This document shows, in pieces, positions 7,953 to 17,145 of a stretch of DNA of 51,432 nt (positions are counted from its first letter, which is position 1; each line of letters starts with the position of its first letter). Origin of the DNA: Gloeocapsa sp. DLM2.Bin57 (GTDB lineage: Bacteria > Cyanobacteriota > Cyanobacteriia > Cyanobacteriales > Gloeocapsaceae); assembly GCA_007693955.1 (NCBI GenBank), contig RECR01000079.1:1-51432 (forward strand). The letters are read 5' to 3'. Made by a program: the position numbers and the translations under genes. The notes below the pieces were generated by a model. It ran no database searches. It had not been told where the DNA came from and saw only the letters and a program-made list of their open reading frames with translations.

Positions 7953-8221
7953 TATTCTGTTACGGTAGCGAAGAAACCAGCCCCTCTACTAGCGTTAGCT
8001 GATCCTGATTTTTCTGACATAATTACCGCACTAATTTGATCGCTTAATATAGCGATGGTTTTATTAGGTTCTTTCTCACAATTAAGTTCAATTACCGTAA
8101 CCTCAGAACTTTTCATCGCTTCTAGCAATTGTTGGTAAAGAGATTGGGCTACTTCTGCTTCTTTTTTTTGCACAGAAAGAGGTAGGGGGCTATTTTTGAG
8201 CATTACATCGATTGTTAACAT
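7952..8221 (-). CDS. UPF0367-like small cyanobacterial protein
   Basis: This 89-residue soluble protein has a beta-rich start (MLTIDVMLKNSPLPLSVQ), an acidic helix (EAEVAQSLYQQLLEAM), ELNCEKEPNKTIAILSDQISAV and a flexible Gly/Ser tail. The pattern fits the small cyanobacterial UPF0367 family, whose function is unknown; I recognised it by eye, with moderate certainty. It is the first gene of a two-gene unit with the ECF-type ATPase and is divergent from psbD across about 198 bases. Confidence 0.6.
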   Translation of the reverse strand: MLTIDVMLKNSPLPLSVQKKEAEVAQSLYQQLLEAMKSSEVTVIELNCEKEPNKTIAILSDQISAVIMSEKSGSANASRGAGFFATVTE

Positions 8222-8270
8222 AGTTTAAAGTAACTCAACAGAGAAATTTTAGCTTTATTTGGTGAAAATT

Positions 8271-8299
8271 TTGACAATTCTTAAAATTTGGTCTAAGAT
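8271..8299 (+). promoter_or_regulatory. predicted psbD promoter
   Basis: TTGACA (8271-8276) and TAAGAT (8294-8299) are separated by 17 bases, giving a start near 8306 and a 5' leader of about 114 bases. A second match, TAAGAT shifted by five bases, lies just downstream. The match is good for a sigma-70-type promoter and fits the stand-alone transcription of psbD. Confidence 0.55.
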
Positions 8300-8327
8300 A
8301 AGATAAGTTAAGAAAAGTAAACAATTC

Positions 8328-8339
8328 TCACAATTGTGA
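8328..8339. promoter_or_regulatory. 12-bp perfect palindrome in the psbD leader
   Basis: TCACAATTGTGA is perfectly palindromic and sits about 22 bases after the predicted transcription start and 80 bases before the psbD ATG. It could be an operator for a dimeric regulator. The half-site TGTGA resembles the Crp half-site, but the orientation and spacing differ from the classical TGTGA-N6-TCACA, so no regulator is assigned. Confidence 0.35.
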
Positions 8340-8419
8340 TCTATTCTAATCAAAAATAGAAGCTTTGTGAGAGTTATTGCTATCCTATTTGTCCAAAAAT
8401 AAAACAAGGAAAACACTTT

Positions 8420-9478
8420 ATGACTATAGCAGTTGGACGTGTATCTCAAGAGAGAGGCTGGTTTGACTCAGTCGATGACTGGCTAAAACGCGATCGCTTC
8501 GTATTTATCGGTTGGTCGGGAATATTACTCTTCCCCTGTGCTTATATGGCTCTAGGTGGTTGGTTAACCGGAACAACATTTGTGACATCATGGTACACCC
8601 ACGGTTTAGCAAGCTCCTACCTCGAAGGTTGTAACTTCTTAACCGTAGCGGTATCGACTCCCGCAGACAGCATGGGACATTCTTTATTGTTCCTTTGGGG
8701 ACCTGAAGCTAACTGGAACTTCACCCGTTGGTGTCAATTAGGAGGATTATGGCCCTTTGTCGCCCTTCACGGCGCATTTGGACTAATCGGCTTCATGTTA
8801 CGTCAGTTTGAAATCGCTCGTCTAGTAGGTATTCGTCCCTACAACGCGATCGCCTTCAGCGGACCTATCGCCGTATTCGTCAGCGTCTTCTTAATGTACC
8901 CTCTAGGACAATCTAGCTGGTTTTTTGCGCCTAGCTTCGGAGTAGCAGGAATCTTCCGCTTTATCCTCTTCTTCCAAGGTTTCCACAACTGGACCTTAAA
9001 TCCCTTCCACATGATGGGAGTAGCAGGTATCCTCGGTGGAGCATTACTCTGCGCCATTCATGGAGCAACAGTAGAAAACACCTTGTTTGAAGATAGCGAT
9101 CAAGCTGATACCTTCCGCGCTTTCAGCCCTACTCAAGCAGAAGAAACCTACTCCATGGTAACTGCGAACCGCTTCTGGTCTCAAATCTTTGGTATCGCTT
9201 TCTCTAACAAACGCTGGTTACACTTCTTCATGTTGTTTGTCCCAGTAACTGGATTATGGATGAGTGCGGTAGGAGTAGTAGGATTAGGATTAAACCTAAG
9301 AGCCTATGACTTCGTATCCCAAGAAATCAGAGCAGCAGAAGATCCCGAGTTTGAAACCTTTTATACCAAAAACATCTTACTAAACGAAGGTCTAAGAGCT
9401 TGGATGGCTCCATTTGACCAACCCCACGAACAATTTGTCTTCCCTGAAGAAGTTCTACCTCGTGGTAACGCTCTGTAA
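8420..9478 (+). CDS. psbD: photosystem II reaction-centre protein D2 (stand-alone copy)
   Basis: The 352-residue protein is a full-length D2, the core subunit that with D1 binds the P680 chlorophylls, pheophytin, plastoquinone QA and the non-haem iron in the thylakoid membrane. Diagnostic stretches include [12 protein letters not shown] at the N-terminus, [13 protein letters not shown], the QA/iron helix around [26 protein letters not shown] and the conserved [11 protein letters not shown] end. The start has AGGA nine bases upstream. In most cyanobacteria psbD overlaps psbC; here no psbC follows. Instead a strong hairpin terminator lies 22 bases after the stop. That is the layout of the second, single psbD (psbDII) found in many cyanobacteria and often induced by high light. 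The psbD-psbC pair is presumably elsewhere. Confidence 0.97.
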   Translation: MTIAVGRVSQERGWFDSVDDWLKRDRFVFIGWSGILLFPCAYMALGGWLTGTTFVTSWYTHGLASSYLEGCNFLTVAVSTPADSMGHSLLFLWGPEANWNFTRWCQLGGLWPFVALHGAFGLIGFMLRQFEIARLVGIRPYNAIAFSGPIAVFVSVFLMYPLGQSSWFFAPSFGVAGIFRFILFFQGFHNWTLNPFHMMGVAGILGGALLCAIHGATVENTLFEDSDQADTFRAFSPTQAEETYSMVTANRFWSQIFGIAFSNKRWLHFFMLFVPVTGLWMSAVGVVGLGLNLRAYDFVSQEIRAAEDPEFETFYTKNILLNEGLRAWMAPFDQPHEQFVFPEEVLPRGNAL

Positions 9479-9500
9479 AAACACTTTAAATAGTTAAATT

Positions 9501-9530
9501 AATAGCCCCTAAGTTAGGGGTTATTTTTTT
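9501..9530 (+). terminator. intrinsic terminator of psbD
   Basis: AATAGCCCCTA and TAGGGGTTATT pair over 11 bases (one G-U) around a three-base loop, directly followed by a run of T. It starts 22 bases after the psbD stop and separates psbD from the gene at 9578. Confidence 0.88.
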
Positions 9531-9577
9531 AAGGCTGGTTTGTGAGAAGATTAGATGTGAAGGTTCTCGATTAGCAA

Positions 9578-10114
9578 ATGAATTTAATCAAGTTTTTAAT
9601 TGTCATCCTCTGTTGTTTTTGTTTGATACAATCACCTGTATCTGCAGGTATCAATGATGATAACTATGATGGGAATATCTATATTCTCTACGCGGGTAAT
9701 GGTTCTTTAGTACCTCCTCGCTTGACTTTAGCTCAAACTCTAGAAAGGGAAATGCCCGCAGTGCTAGTATTCTACGTAGATGATAGTAGCGATTGCAAAC
9801 AATATTCTATAGTAGTCTCAAGAATACAAGAATTTTATGGTAGAGCAGCTAGCATCATTCCTGTAACCGTAGATGCCCTACCCCTAAAAGCTAACTATAG
9901 TCCCTCTGAACCAGGCTATTATTATCAAGGAGGAGTCCCTCAAACAGTAATACTTGATCAACAAGGTAAAGTAGTCTTCAACGCCCAAGGACAAATACCC
10001 TATGAAGAGGTAGATGATGTGCTTAGGAAAGTATTTGATTTACTACCTCGCTCCGAATCGGTACAATTAAAGCGTCGCTCATTTAATGAGTTTAATACCG
10101 AATTGACTAATTAA
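9578..10114 (+). CDS. thioredoxin-fold lumenal/thylakoid protein without CXXC
   Basis: The 178-residue protein starts with a Sec-type signal peptide (hydrophobic residues 5-18, likely cleavage after PVSA at 23), so it should act in the thylakoid lumen or periplasm. The rest looks like a thioredoxin fold: PAVLVFYVDDSSDCKQY lies where the WCxxC active site would be, and GGVPQTVILDQQGKVVF matches the cis-proline strand. Only one cysteine remains at the active site, so it cannot do the normal dithiol reaction. Cyanobacteria have a thioredoxin-like protein needed for photosystem I accumulation that looks similar; the match is from memory and only suggestive. It lies after psbD and one base before a HAD gene, with which it is probably co-transcribed. 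Confidence 0.6.
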   Translation: MNLIKFLIVILCCFCLIQSPVSAGINDDNYDGNIYILYAGNGSLVPPRLTLAQTLEREMPAVLVFYVDDSSDCKQYSIVVSRIQEFYGRAASIIPVTVDALPLKANYSPSEPGYYYQGGVPQTVILDQQGKVVFNAQGQIPYEEVDDVLRKVFDLLPRSESVQLKRRSFNEFNTELTN

Positions 10115-10115
10115 T

Positions 10116-10889
10116 ATGTTAATACTTGCTTTAGACTTTGATGGAGTCCTCTGTGATGGGATAGCTGAATATTTTTATAGTAGTAGGCTAGCCTATCAAA
10201 AGATTTGGGATAGTTTGGAAATTAACTCTCAACTTGAACCAGCTTTTAGGCGTTTACGCCCTGTTATTGAGACGGGCTGGGAAATGCCGCTGTTACTACG
10301 CGCTCTGACTTTGGGTATATCCGAAGCAAGTCTAGTAGAAAATTGGTCAGCAGTAAGTAAAGCAATAGTCACTCAAGAAAATCTAGATAAAGGGGCGATC
10401 GCCACGGCTTTAGATCAAGTACGCGATCGCCTAATTGCGTCAGATTTAGACAGTTGGTTAGCTTTACAGCGATTTTATCCTGGAGTAATCCATAAGGTCA
10501 AATCTCTACTCCAGGAAAGAGATATAGAGGTCTATATCGTTAGCACCAAAGAAGGACGCTTCATTAAAGCCTTACTAGAGCAAGTAGGAGTACAACTACC
10601 TCCTGAGTCAATTATTGGTAAAGAAATCAAACAACCTAAATACCAAACCCTAACCCAGTTGTTAGCTAAACATAACTGTCAACCTAGTCAGCTTTGGTTT
10701 GTCGAAGATAGACTCAAAGCCCTAGAATTAGTAGAACAACAGCCTAACTTAGAGGGAGTAGGTTTATTTTTAGCTACTTGGGGGTACAATACCCCCGCGA
10801 TGCGATCGTCAATAGCTAATCATCCCCGCATTAAACTGTTATCCCTAGAGGAATTTCAGAACTTAACTACCACAAACCCAATTAACTAG
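10116..10889 (+). CDS. HAD-superfamily hydrolase
   Basis: The 257-residue protein has motif [10 protein letters not shown] with the nucleophile and general-acid Asp at residues 7 and 9, motif II in IVSTKEG, a lysine for motif III around GKEIKQPKY and motif IV in [12 protein letters not shown] long helical cap lies between motifs I and II. It is most likely a phosphatase on a small metabolite; the cap does not tell me which. The gene starts one base after the upstream stop, so the two may be coupled, and its last 27 bases overlap the convergent pepA gene. Confidence 0.8.
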   Translation: MLILALDFDGVLCDGIAEYFYSSRLAYQKIWDSLEINSQLEPAFRRLRPVIETGWEMPLLLRALTLGISEASLVENWSAVSKAIVTQENLDKGAIATALDQVRDRLIASDLDSWLALQRFYPGVIHKVKSLLQERDIEVYIVSTKEGRFIKALLEQVGVQLPPESIIGKEIKQPKYQTLTQLLAKHNCQPSQLWFVEDRLKALELVEQQPNLEGVGLFLATWGYNTPAMRSSIANHPRIKLLSLEEFQNLTTTNPIN

Positions 10890-12341
10890 GGTACGCACAG
10901 GAAAACCCGTTGCCCCTGCATTATCTACTCCATTATCCTTATCAGCCCAAACAGGACCTGCAATATCGAGATGAACCCAGGGAGTTTCCTTAACAAATTG
11001 TTTGAGAAATAAAGCTGCGGTAATTGCTCCACCTGCACGAGGTCCTGTATTTTTCAGATCCGCTAGAGGAGATTTTAAGCCATCAAAATAAGCATCTTCT
11101 AAAGGCATTTCCCAGAATTTTTCCCCTGCTAAATCTGCTGCTGTCAGGATTTCTTGAGTAATTTCAGGAGCAGTACTCCATAATCCTGAGATATGATCTC
11201 CTAAAGCAACTACACAAGCACCTGTGAGGGTAGCTAAATCAACGATCGCATCTACCCCCAATTTTTCTGTATATACCAAGGCATCTGCTAAGGTTAAACG
11301 CCCTTCGGCGTCGGTATTATTCACCTCGATAGTTTTACCATTAGAAGCGGTAAGAATATCTCCTGGGTGCATGGCTTTACCACTAATCATATTTTCTGTT
11401 ACAGCTGTAATAAAATGTACCTCTACATCGGGTTTAAGTGCTCCAATCGCCAAAGCTGCTCCTAGAGTAGCACCTGAACCCCCCATATCCATCTTCATCG
11501 TCTCGATACCACTACCTACACCCTTGATATTTAAACCACCTGAATCAAAGGTTAAACCTTTACCAATAATCGCTAATTTCCGTTTAGGAGTACCTTGAGG
11601 TTTATAGGTAAGGTGAATAAATTTAGGGGGTAAATCTGAAGCTTTGGCTACCCCTAGAAAACTACCCATACCCAATTCTTCACATTCGGATTGTTCTAAG
11701 ATTTTTAACTCTAAACCGTATTCTTGAGCTATTGTTGTGGCTTTTTCAGCCATGGTTAAAGGATTAACTATATTAGCTGGCGCTGCTACCAATTCTCGGG
11801 CTAAAATCACCCCTGCGCAAATCTGTTGGGCTGTGGCGATCGCTTCTGGTTGTTCTCCTAATCCCAATAAGTCAACTTCGGTTAGTTTGAGATCTTCTGC
11901 GGCTTTTTGCTCTGATTTGAAGCGATCATCTTGATGTAGAGTTAAAATTATGCCCTCTGTGATTACTTGGGCGGTTTGAGAAGGGTTATCTTTAACGAAT
12001 GGTAAACTAATCCCAAGTTTTTTGATTTTCTCTGCTTTAGCTACACGGGCGATCGCTGCTGTGGCTCTTCTGAGAGTATCTAATGTTGCTTTATCTTTTT
12101 CCCCAAGACCTACTAAAATCAGTTTACGAATCGGACTTTTAGGGACCATACGAGTCACCGCTGTAGTATTACTCTTTCCTGTAAACTCTGTCTCAGCGAT
12201 TAACTCTTGAATTCCTCCTGCTAATTTACTATCTAATTGAGCTAATTCTGTAGTCAATTCTGTTTGATTTTCCCATAATCCTATGGCTAAAGCATCTCCA
12301 GTCCAATCAAGTTGAGGCGTTGTTGTTGTCTGAATTTGCAT
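10863..12341 (-). CDS. pepA: leucyl aminopeptidase (M17 family)
   Basis: This cytosolic M17 dizinc aminopeptidase cleaves N-terminal residues, especially Leu, from peptides. The C-terminal catalytic domain shows [15 protein letters not shown] with the first metal-binding Lys/Asp, [10 protein letters not shown], the family signature [14 protein letters not shown], and the conserved [19 protein letters not shown] near the end. The N-terminal domain is typical of the hexameric enzymes. The ATG at 12341 has AAGGAA nine bases upstream and is preferred to an in-frame TTG at 12365, giving 492 residues. The gene overlaps the convergent HAD gene by 27 bases and follows an uncharacterised gene by 35 bases on the same strand. 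Confidence 0.95.
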   Translation of the reverse strand: MQIQTTTTPQLDWTGDALAIGLWENQTELTTELAQLDSKLAGGIQELIAETEFTGKSNTTAVTRMVPKSPIRKLILVGLGEKDKATLDTLRRATAAIARVAKAEKIKKLGISLPFVKDNPSQTAQVITEGIILTLHQDDRFKSEQKAAEDLKLTEVDLLGLGEQPEAIATAQQICAGVILARELVAAPANIVNPLTMAEKATTIAQEYGLELKILEQSECEELGMGSFLGVAKASDLPPKFIHLTYKPQGTPKRKLAIIGKGLTFDSGGLNIKGVGSGIETMKMDMGGSGATLGAALAIGALKPDVEVHFITAVTENMISGKAMHPGDILTASNGKTIEVNNTDAEGRLTLADALVYTEKLGVDAIVDLATLTGACVVALGDHISGLWSTAPEITQEILTAADLAGEKFWEMPLEDAYFDGLKSPLADLKNTGPRAGGAITAALFLKQFVKETPWVHLDIAGPVWADKDNGVDNAGATGFPVRTLVNWVCGS

Positions 12342-12376
12342 CTGTGCTGTTTCCTTTTTTCCCAATAATTTCGTCT

Positions 12377-13075
12377 TTATTGTAACAATTTAACGATTAT
12401 TTCGGGAATAGGTTGATTAGTCAAACAATACCAATGACAGGTATATAAATCTGGTTCTTGTACTCGTAAACTCGCTAAAGCAGGGGCTGCAGGAAAGGGC
12501 CAAAGTCGATTAAAGATAATCTCTCCGTCTTGGAGACTAAATTGTAACAAATACACCGCACTAGGAGCATCTAAATTACTTAAAAGCTGGTAAGCTAATT
12601 GATATAAAGGTTGACGTAATTGATCGGGTAAGTCAACGGGTTGTTCACAGGAATAGGGGATAACACCTTCACCGATAACTTCTCCATAGATAAATCCTTT
12701 GCTGGTGACAATCACAGGTAACCAAAAGTCTGAATATCCCGATTTCTCTGTGATGATTCTATACCCTAATTCTGTTGCTACCCACTGACGTAAACCGACT
12801 ACATTTTTACAACGTTGATATATTCTTTGAGCGGGAAAGACAAATGATTCTGGTAACTCTATAGTTAAAGGACAATAAATAGTCTCTTCTGGTTGAGGAG
12901 GTAGAGATTCTGACCATAAGCTAGCAGCTGCCATGATACAAATTTCTGTGTTAATCTTACTACTGTTAATCGCTTTTTTCAGAGAACTAACCATTGTTTC
13001 TGTTGCAGGTGAAATAGGTACTATTTTGCCTTCTTCCTGGATTTCTGCATTAATCACAATAATGGTTTTGTTCAT
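12377..13075 (-). CDS. uncharacterised cyanobacterial protein
   Basis: I do not recognise this 232-residue soluble protein. It has no signal peptide or membrane helix. The C-terminal part, [31 protein letters not shown], recalls the end of ATP-grasp enzymes such as PurK, where a Glu and an N-x-x-P-R motif hold metal and ATP; here the key Glu and Arg are not clear, so it may be a relic of that fold. It lies upstream of pepA on the same strand, 35 bases away, and may be transcribed with it. The start ATG follows a short spacer rich in C and T. Confidence 0.55.
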   Translation of the reverse strand: MNKTIIVINAEIQEEGKIVPISPATETMVSSLKKAINSSKINTEICIMAAASLWSESLPPQPEETIYCPLTIELPESFVFPAQRIYQRCKNVVGLRQWVATELGYRIITEKSGYSDFWLPVIVTSKGFIYGEVIGEGVIPYSCEQPVDLPDQLRQPLYQLAYQLLSNLDAPSAVYLLQFSLQDGEIIFNRLWPFPAAPALASLRVQEPDLYTCHWYCLTNQPIPEIIVKLLQ

Positions 13076-13160
13076 TCTCTGTGTTCACTCTCTCTACTAT
13101 TCTCCCTCTCTTATTTTAAGCTGCTTAAGGGCTTAATTTTACTTAAAATTTAACACACAC

Positions 13161-13308
13161 ACATGTTAAGAGGAAAGGAGGAACGGTTTAGGGGTTCGGT
13201 ATTAGGTAGAACGGTTGAATGGTGTTATTATTCCTATATATTATACTCCGAAGTCTCCCCGTCTCCTCCCTCTCCCCACACGAACCACACTCCCTCCTCT
13301 GTTCCCTA
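13161..13308. repeat. dispersed repeat with C/T-rich tail
   Basis: The block 13202-13247 (TTAGGTAGAACGG...TTCCTATATATTATACT) is a near copy of 6230-6290. The tail reads CTCCGAAGTCTCCCC, as at 51335-51356, followed by C/T-rich DNA up to the stop of the next gene. The spacer also has a small inverted repeat TTAACA...TGTTAA near 13150. No gene is visible. Confidence 0.55.
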
Positions 13309-14205
13309 TTATTTAGCTATCTCTTGGAGGTATTGATTGTACGCACGTCGAATGACATGGCGAGCTACTGTCTGAGTTCCGGTATGTTCCATAATATTAG
13401 TACTAGCATCAAGAAAAGCAGCTAGATAGTCTAACTTATCATCGCTTAATTCGACAAAACTGCTGAATTTATTCCCGAGCATTTGTTTATCTAAACCAAA
13501 TTTTTGAGTTAAGCCATCCATCCATGTACCTACACTATCAAAAGTGCGATCGATAAAATTCTGGGGATCTTGATCCGGTACTAAGTCTTTAATTACTCCT
13601 TTAGCAGGGTTATTGTCAAGTACCGATTTTTCTTCTGCATCGGTTTTAGCTTTAATTTTTCTTAAGAAATCAGGACCTAGAGGTAAAACAGCGTCAATAC
13701 TGACTAAAGCTACCATACGCATTAAGGCTTCATTACGGTAATTTTCTACCACAGTTTGACCAAATTTGAGAGGATTTAGGGTAATTCCGTTCATTTTCAT
13801 GTAAGCGATCAATTCTGTAGCTAGCTTCATTTTTAAATCGACGCTTTGCACTGTATCAGAAGCGGGAGTGAGTTTACTTATAAAGGGAATAAAACTAAAG
13901 GTATCCCCAATTTTATCAGCTAAAGCAGCAGCAGCGATCACTCTATCGGTTTTATCGATGGTTTGATATAACCAAATCGCCGTTTGATAGCCATTTTTTT
14001 TATCTTCGTACAATTCTATAGCTGTTTGACGAATCCTGGCGATTTTTTGGGGTTTCTCAATTTTGAGTTCAGACTGAATCATTTGGTCAAAATTAGTAAT
14101 ATTTTCCCATTGACCAGGTACAATAAAATCAAGTGCTTTTAAGACTTTGGTAGTTAGATTATCTTGAGGAAGTTCTTCTAAAAGTTCAACGATTGATTTA
14201 GTCAT
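13309..14205 (-). CDS. uncharacterised helical protein
   Basis: I do not recognise this 298-residue protein. It is rich in predicted helix, without signal peptide or clear membrane segment. The N-terminal part (residues 1-90) is charged; a middle block, ALADKIGDTFSFIPFISKLTPASDTVQSVDLKMK, is moderately hydrophobic, and the C-terminal part (LDYLAAFLDASTNIMEHTGTQTVARHVIRRAYNQYLQEIAK) is amphipathic. It stands between a repeat-rich spacer and crtW with its own start, and no operon partner is evident. No catalytic motif is seen. Confidence 0.6.
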   Translation of the reverse strand: MTKSIVELLEELPQDNLTTKVLKALDFIVPGQWENITNFDQMIQSELKIEKPQKIARIRQTAIELYEDKKNGYQTAIWLYQTIDKTDRVIAAAALADKIGDTFSFIPFISKLTPASDTVQSVDLKMKLATELIAYMKMNGITLNPLKFGQTVVENYRNEALMRMVALVSIDAVLPLGPDFLRKIKAKTDAEEKSVLDNNPAKGVIKDLVPDQDPQNFIDRTFDSVGTWMDGLTQKFGLDKQMLGNKFSSFVELSDDKLDYLAAFLDASTNIMEHTGTQTVARHVIRRAYNQYLQEIAK

Positions 14206-14251
14206 TTTCAGCTAAGATTACTTTTTTCTGAGAATCATTTTACCACTACTA

Positions 14252-14938
14252 TCAAGTATTACTAATTAGATCTGGTAATTTCCACCAGGGTATCTCGGGG
14301 TGATCATGATGTTCTTGATGGTAACCAAAATGGTAACAAGTAATTAATGACCAGAACATTGGTAGGTAAGTGCTTGTAACTTGATGATGACGATGCGGTA
14401 AAAAAGTACCAAAATAAAATAATTGTAATGAACTCAATAAAGATGGTAAGAAAATAAATAAGACTAGTTGAAGAAGGGCAATTTTGACTAGATAACTTAT
14501 TAAGCTAAAAATACTTATTAATAACCCTATTCTCCACCAACTCCAATAACCTTTAAAAAAGTGCCAATACCAAGCCCAAAATTGGCTATTTTTGCCATCG
14601 TGAAAATCAGGATCTAGTTCAGAAGCTGGATAATGATGATGTAACCAATGCTTTTCCCTGAGTTGATCATAGGCAAAACAAGCATATAATGAAACAGATA
14701 ATGAACCAATAAAATTATTTAACTTAAGATTACTAGGATAAACTAAACCGTGAATAGCTTCATGACCATTAATAAATAAACCAGTATATAAAAAAGTTTG
14801 CCACCAAATCCCTATCACAATTTGTAGTAGATTAAATCGAGAAAGATTACCCCGAAGAAATAATAATAGAGAACCTGACCATAATAAAATAATGATTAGG
14901 GCTATGATTATTCCTGAAAATTTATTAAATTGTCTCAT
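14252..14938 (-). CDS. crtW: beta-carotene ketolase CrtW
   Basis: This 228-residue membrane di-iron enzyme of the fatty-acid hydroxylase/desaturase superfamily adds keto groups to beta-ionone rings, yielding echinenone or canthaxanthin. The three histidine boxes are clear: HEAIH at 59-63, H97-WLHHH at 100-102 and CYHFGYHQEHH at 203-211. GTFLPHR and the WAWYWHFFKGYWSW stretch are typical of CrtW and separate it from CrtR hydroxylases. Four hydrophobic segments are visible. Keto-carotenoids are used, for example, by the orange carotenoid protein. The gene is monocistronic as far as seen. Confidence 0.9.
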   Translation of the reverse strand: MRQFNKFSGIIIALIIILLWSGSLLLFLRGNLSRFNLLQIVIGIWWQTFLYTGLFINGHEAIHGLVYPSNLKLNNFIGSLSVSLYACFAYDQLREKHWLHHHYPASELDPDFHDGKNSQFWAWYWHFFKGYWSWWRIGLLISIFSLISYLVKIALLQLVLFIFLPSLLSSLQLFYFGTFLPHRHHQVTSTYLPMFWSLITCYHFGYHQEHHDHPEIPWWKLPDLISNT

Positions 14939-15194
14939 ATTCTCCCTTATCTACTTTTACCCCTTATCTACCTTGTCTCACCTACATTCTAGCCTTATTG
15001 TCAAAAGCTATTTTTGTAAGCTAAATACAACTAAAAGTATTGCCCTAAAAATACTATTAACTTTTTTAAAATTTTATTGACTAATAATAAGATTTTCTAT
15101 TTATCAGTAATATTTCCTAGATTTCCTAGATAATAAGGTTAACTGGTTTAATAAAACAAAATTAATAAACAACTATAGGTTGTTGCTAATCTTT

Positions 15195-17144
15195 ATGTCT
15201 AGTCAACATCTATGTCCTTTTTGCGCTTCACCCCTTCTGTGTCAGATTATAGACGGGAATCTATCTTGGTATTGTCGTCATTGCCATTTAGAGATTCCCT
15301 ATGGTATTTGTCACGAAATTGGCGATCATAACCATACCCCAGATATTATAGCACAAGTTACTGATGATTCAGCATGGCAACTGCTAGGTAAAACCTGGAA
15401 AAAAACGGTGACAGACATCAAAGAAGCTCTTAACGCTGATCGAGTGATGTTATGGAAATACACCAAGACAGGTGAATTAAAAGTTTTAGAAGAAGCTCTC
15501 AACCCTGATTATCCTAGCATGAAAGATTGGATGATGGGACATTTTTTCACTAAACAAGAATTAAACGAATTTACGCAAGGAAAACTCCAAATTAATAGTC
15601 ATATTGAAAATTTATTAGAGTCTTTCTTTGAAGTTAAAGCTAAACTAGTAGCTCCAATCATTTTACCCGATGATCATCACGTTATGCCCAAACTTTGGGG
15701 ATTATTATTAGTTAATCACTGCGCTAAATCTCATCAATGGGAAGACTCAGAAATAAAACTCCTTTCTATTATCGCTAAACAAATTGGCGTCAATATTGAG
15801 CAAGTAGAGAGTTTTTATAAGTTAAAAACAGACTATCAAAAGCTAGAAAACAGTACCTGTGTAGAGCAACTAACAGGTTTAAAAAGTGCTTGTCAACTAG
15901 AAGGTTATTTGCAGCAAAAATGGCAAGAAATGACTCAATTAAAGCAACCTTTATCGATAATTATCGGTAAAATAGATGGTTGGGAAAAATATCAACATAT
16001 TTGGGGAGAACAAGATGAGAAAATTTGTTTTAAACAAATTGCTAGGGTTATTACTAGCACTTGTCAAGAGCAACCAAATTTAATAGTTAAAAATGAAGCC
16101 GAAGAATTTATCATTATTCTTCCTAGTCTTGATGGTGTAAAAGCTGTTAAACTAGCCGAAAAAATGCGTCAACAAGTACAAGCTTTACAAATTAAACTTG
16201 GTCAAAAAGAATATCTAACCATTAGTTTAGGGATAGCTAGTACAATTCCTCAGAGTGATACTCAAGCAGATACTTTACTACAAGATGCTCAAAACGCCTT
16301 AAATAATAGACAAAAACAAAGTAAAAATAGTCTAATTTTTAGTGAGTATAATAACCGAGAAAAACTCATAATTGAACCTGTCAAATCTAGTCCATGGGAA
16401 AACCTGAAGACATTTGATCAACTACAGGCTTATATGGCTTATTTTATTAGTAGAGGTAAAACAATTATTAGTCCTGTTTCTGGACCACTTTATTTTAAAG
16501 GGTTGGTTTATCAATATCGCGGTTATCATCAAGATTTTATAGCATTTTGGCAACAACTGCGTCAAAGAAAAGATTATTTAGAATTATATCTACAAGGAGA
16601 TAGATATCGTTTTAAAGACTTTTTAGATGGTTCTTTTTTTATAGGAGAATGTGCCCGCTGTAATCTGCCTATTCCTATTCCTGTAGCTTCAGCTTATGAT
16701 ATTCCTCATTGTGATTTGTGTAATAGTAGTAATCATATCGATGACGAATATTTAGTGAGGGTAATTGCGATAGCTCAACCTTTGACAGAATTATTACAAT
16801 TACAAAAACTATGTACTGTCAATCGAGTCTTTTTAAGCTGTATTTCTACACCAGAAGCGTTAACTCCTAAATTATGGGAAAATCCCCTAGATTTAATCTT
16901 AATTCACAGTCAAATACCTTCTGACTTAGCGAAAAAATGGGCAAAAAAAATCCGCCAAATACCTGCTTTAGTGAAAGTACCTATTGTTGCTCTGAGTAAA
17001 CAAGCAGGAAATGGGGTAAGTTCTGCTAATTATGAACAAGAATTGGCTAATTATCTACTTAATCCTCTTAATGGTAAACACTTAGCCGAGTACTTGCGAG
17101 AATTATCTAAGTATAAACAGGAGTTAAACTGGTTTCCTGCTTAA
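15195..17144 (+). CDS. zinc-ribbon, GAF, degenerate-GGDEF protein
   Basis: The 649-residue protein has an unusual domain order. Residues 7-30 form a zinc ribbon with CPFC and CRHC pairs. A GAF-like sensor follows, ending in WEDSEIKLLSIIAKQIGVNIEQ. Next comes a GGDEF-type domain (LTGLKSACQLEGYL...) whose signature motif is NEAEEFIIILP instead of GGDEF/GGEEF, so it probably cannot make cyclic di-GMP. A second Cys pair module, CARC and CDLC, follows, then a receiver-like segment (LDLILIHSQIPSD...VPIVALSK) with no clear phospho-acceptor context. It may act as a sensor that binds a nucleotide or protein. The ATG at 15195 is preferred to a TTG five codons upstream. It ends one base before the convergent ABC exporter gene. 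Confidence 0.75.
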   Translation: MSSQHLCPFCASPLLCQIIDGNLSWYCRHCHLEIPYGICHEIGDHNHTPDIIAQVTDDSAWQLLGKTWKKTVTDIKEALNADRVMLWKYTKTGELKVLEEALNPDYPSMKDWMMGHFFTKQELNEFTQGKLQINSHIENLLESFFEVKAKLVAPIILPDDHHVMPKLWGLLLVNHCAKSHQWEDSEIKLLSIIAKQIGVNIEQVESFYKLKTDYQKLENSTCVEQLTGLKSACQLEGYLQQKWQEMTQLKQPLSIIIGKIDGWEKYQHIWGEQDEKICFKQIARVITSTCQEQPNLIVKNEAEEFIIILPSLDGVKAVKLAEKMRQQVQALQIKLGQKEYLTISLGIASTIPQSDTQADTLLQDAQNALNNRQKQSKNSLIFSEYNNREKLIIEPVKSSPWENLKTFDQLQAYMAYFISRGKTIISPVSGPLYFKGLVYQYRGYHQDFIAFWQQLRQRKDYLELYLQGDRYRFKDFLDGSFFIGECARCNLPIPIPVASAYDIPHCDLCNSSNHIDDEYLVRVIAIAQPLTELLQLQKLCTVNRVFLSCISTPEALTPKLWENPLDLILIHSQIPSDLAKKWAKKIRQIPALVKVPIVALSKQAGNGVSSANYEQELANYLLNPLNGKHLAEYLRELSKYKQELNWFPA

Positions 17145-17145
17145 A

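Noticed and set aside
11224-12210. Several plus-strand frames inside pepA
   Set aside because: They are antisense shadows of a strongly conserved gene.
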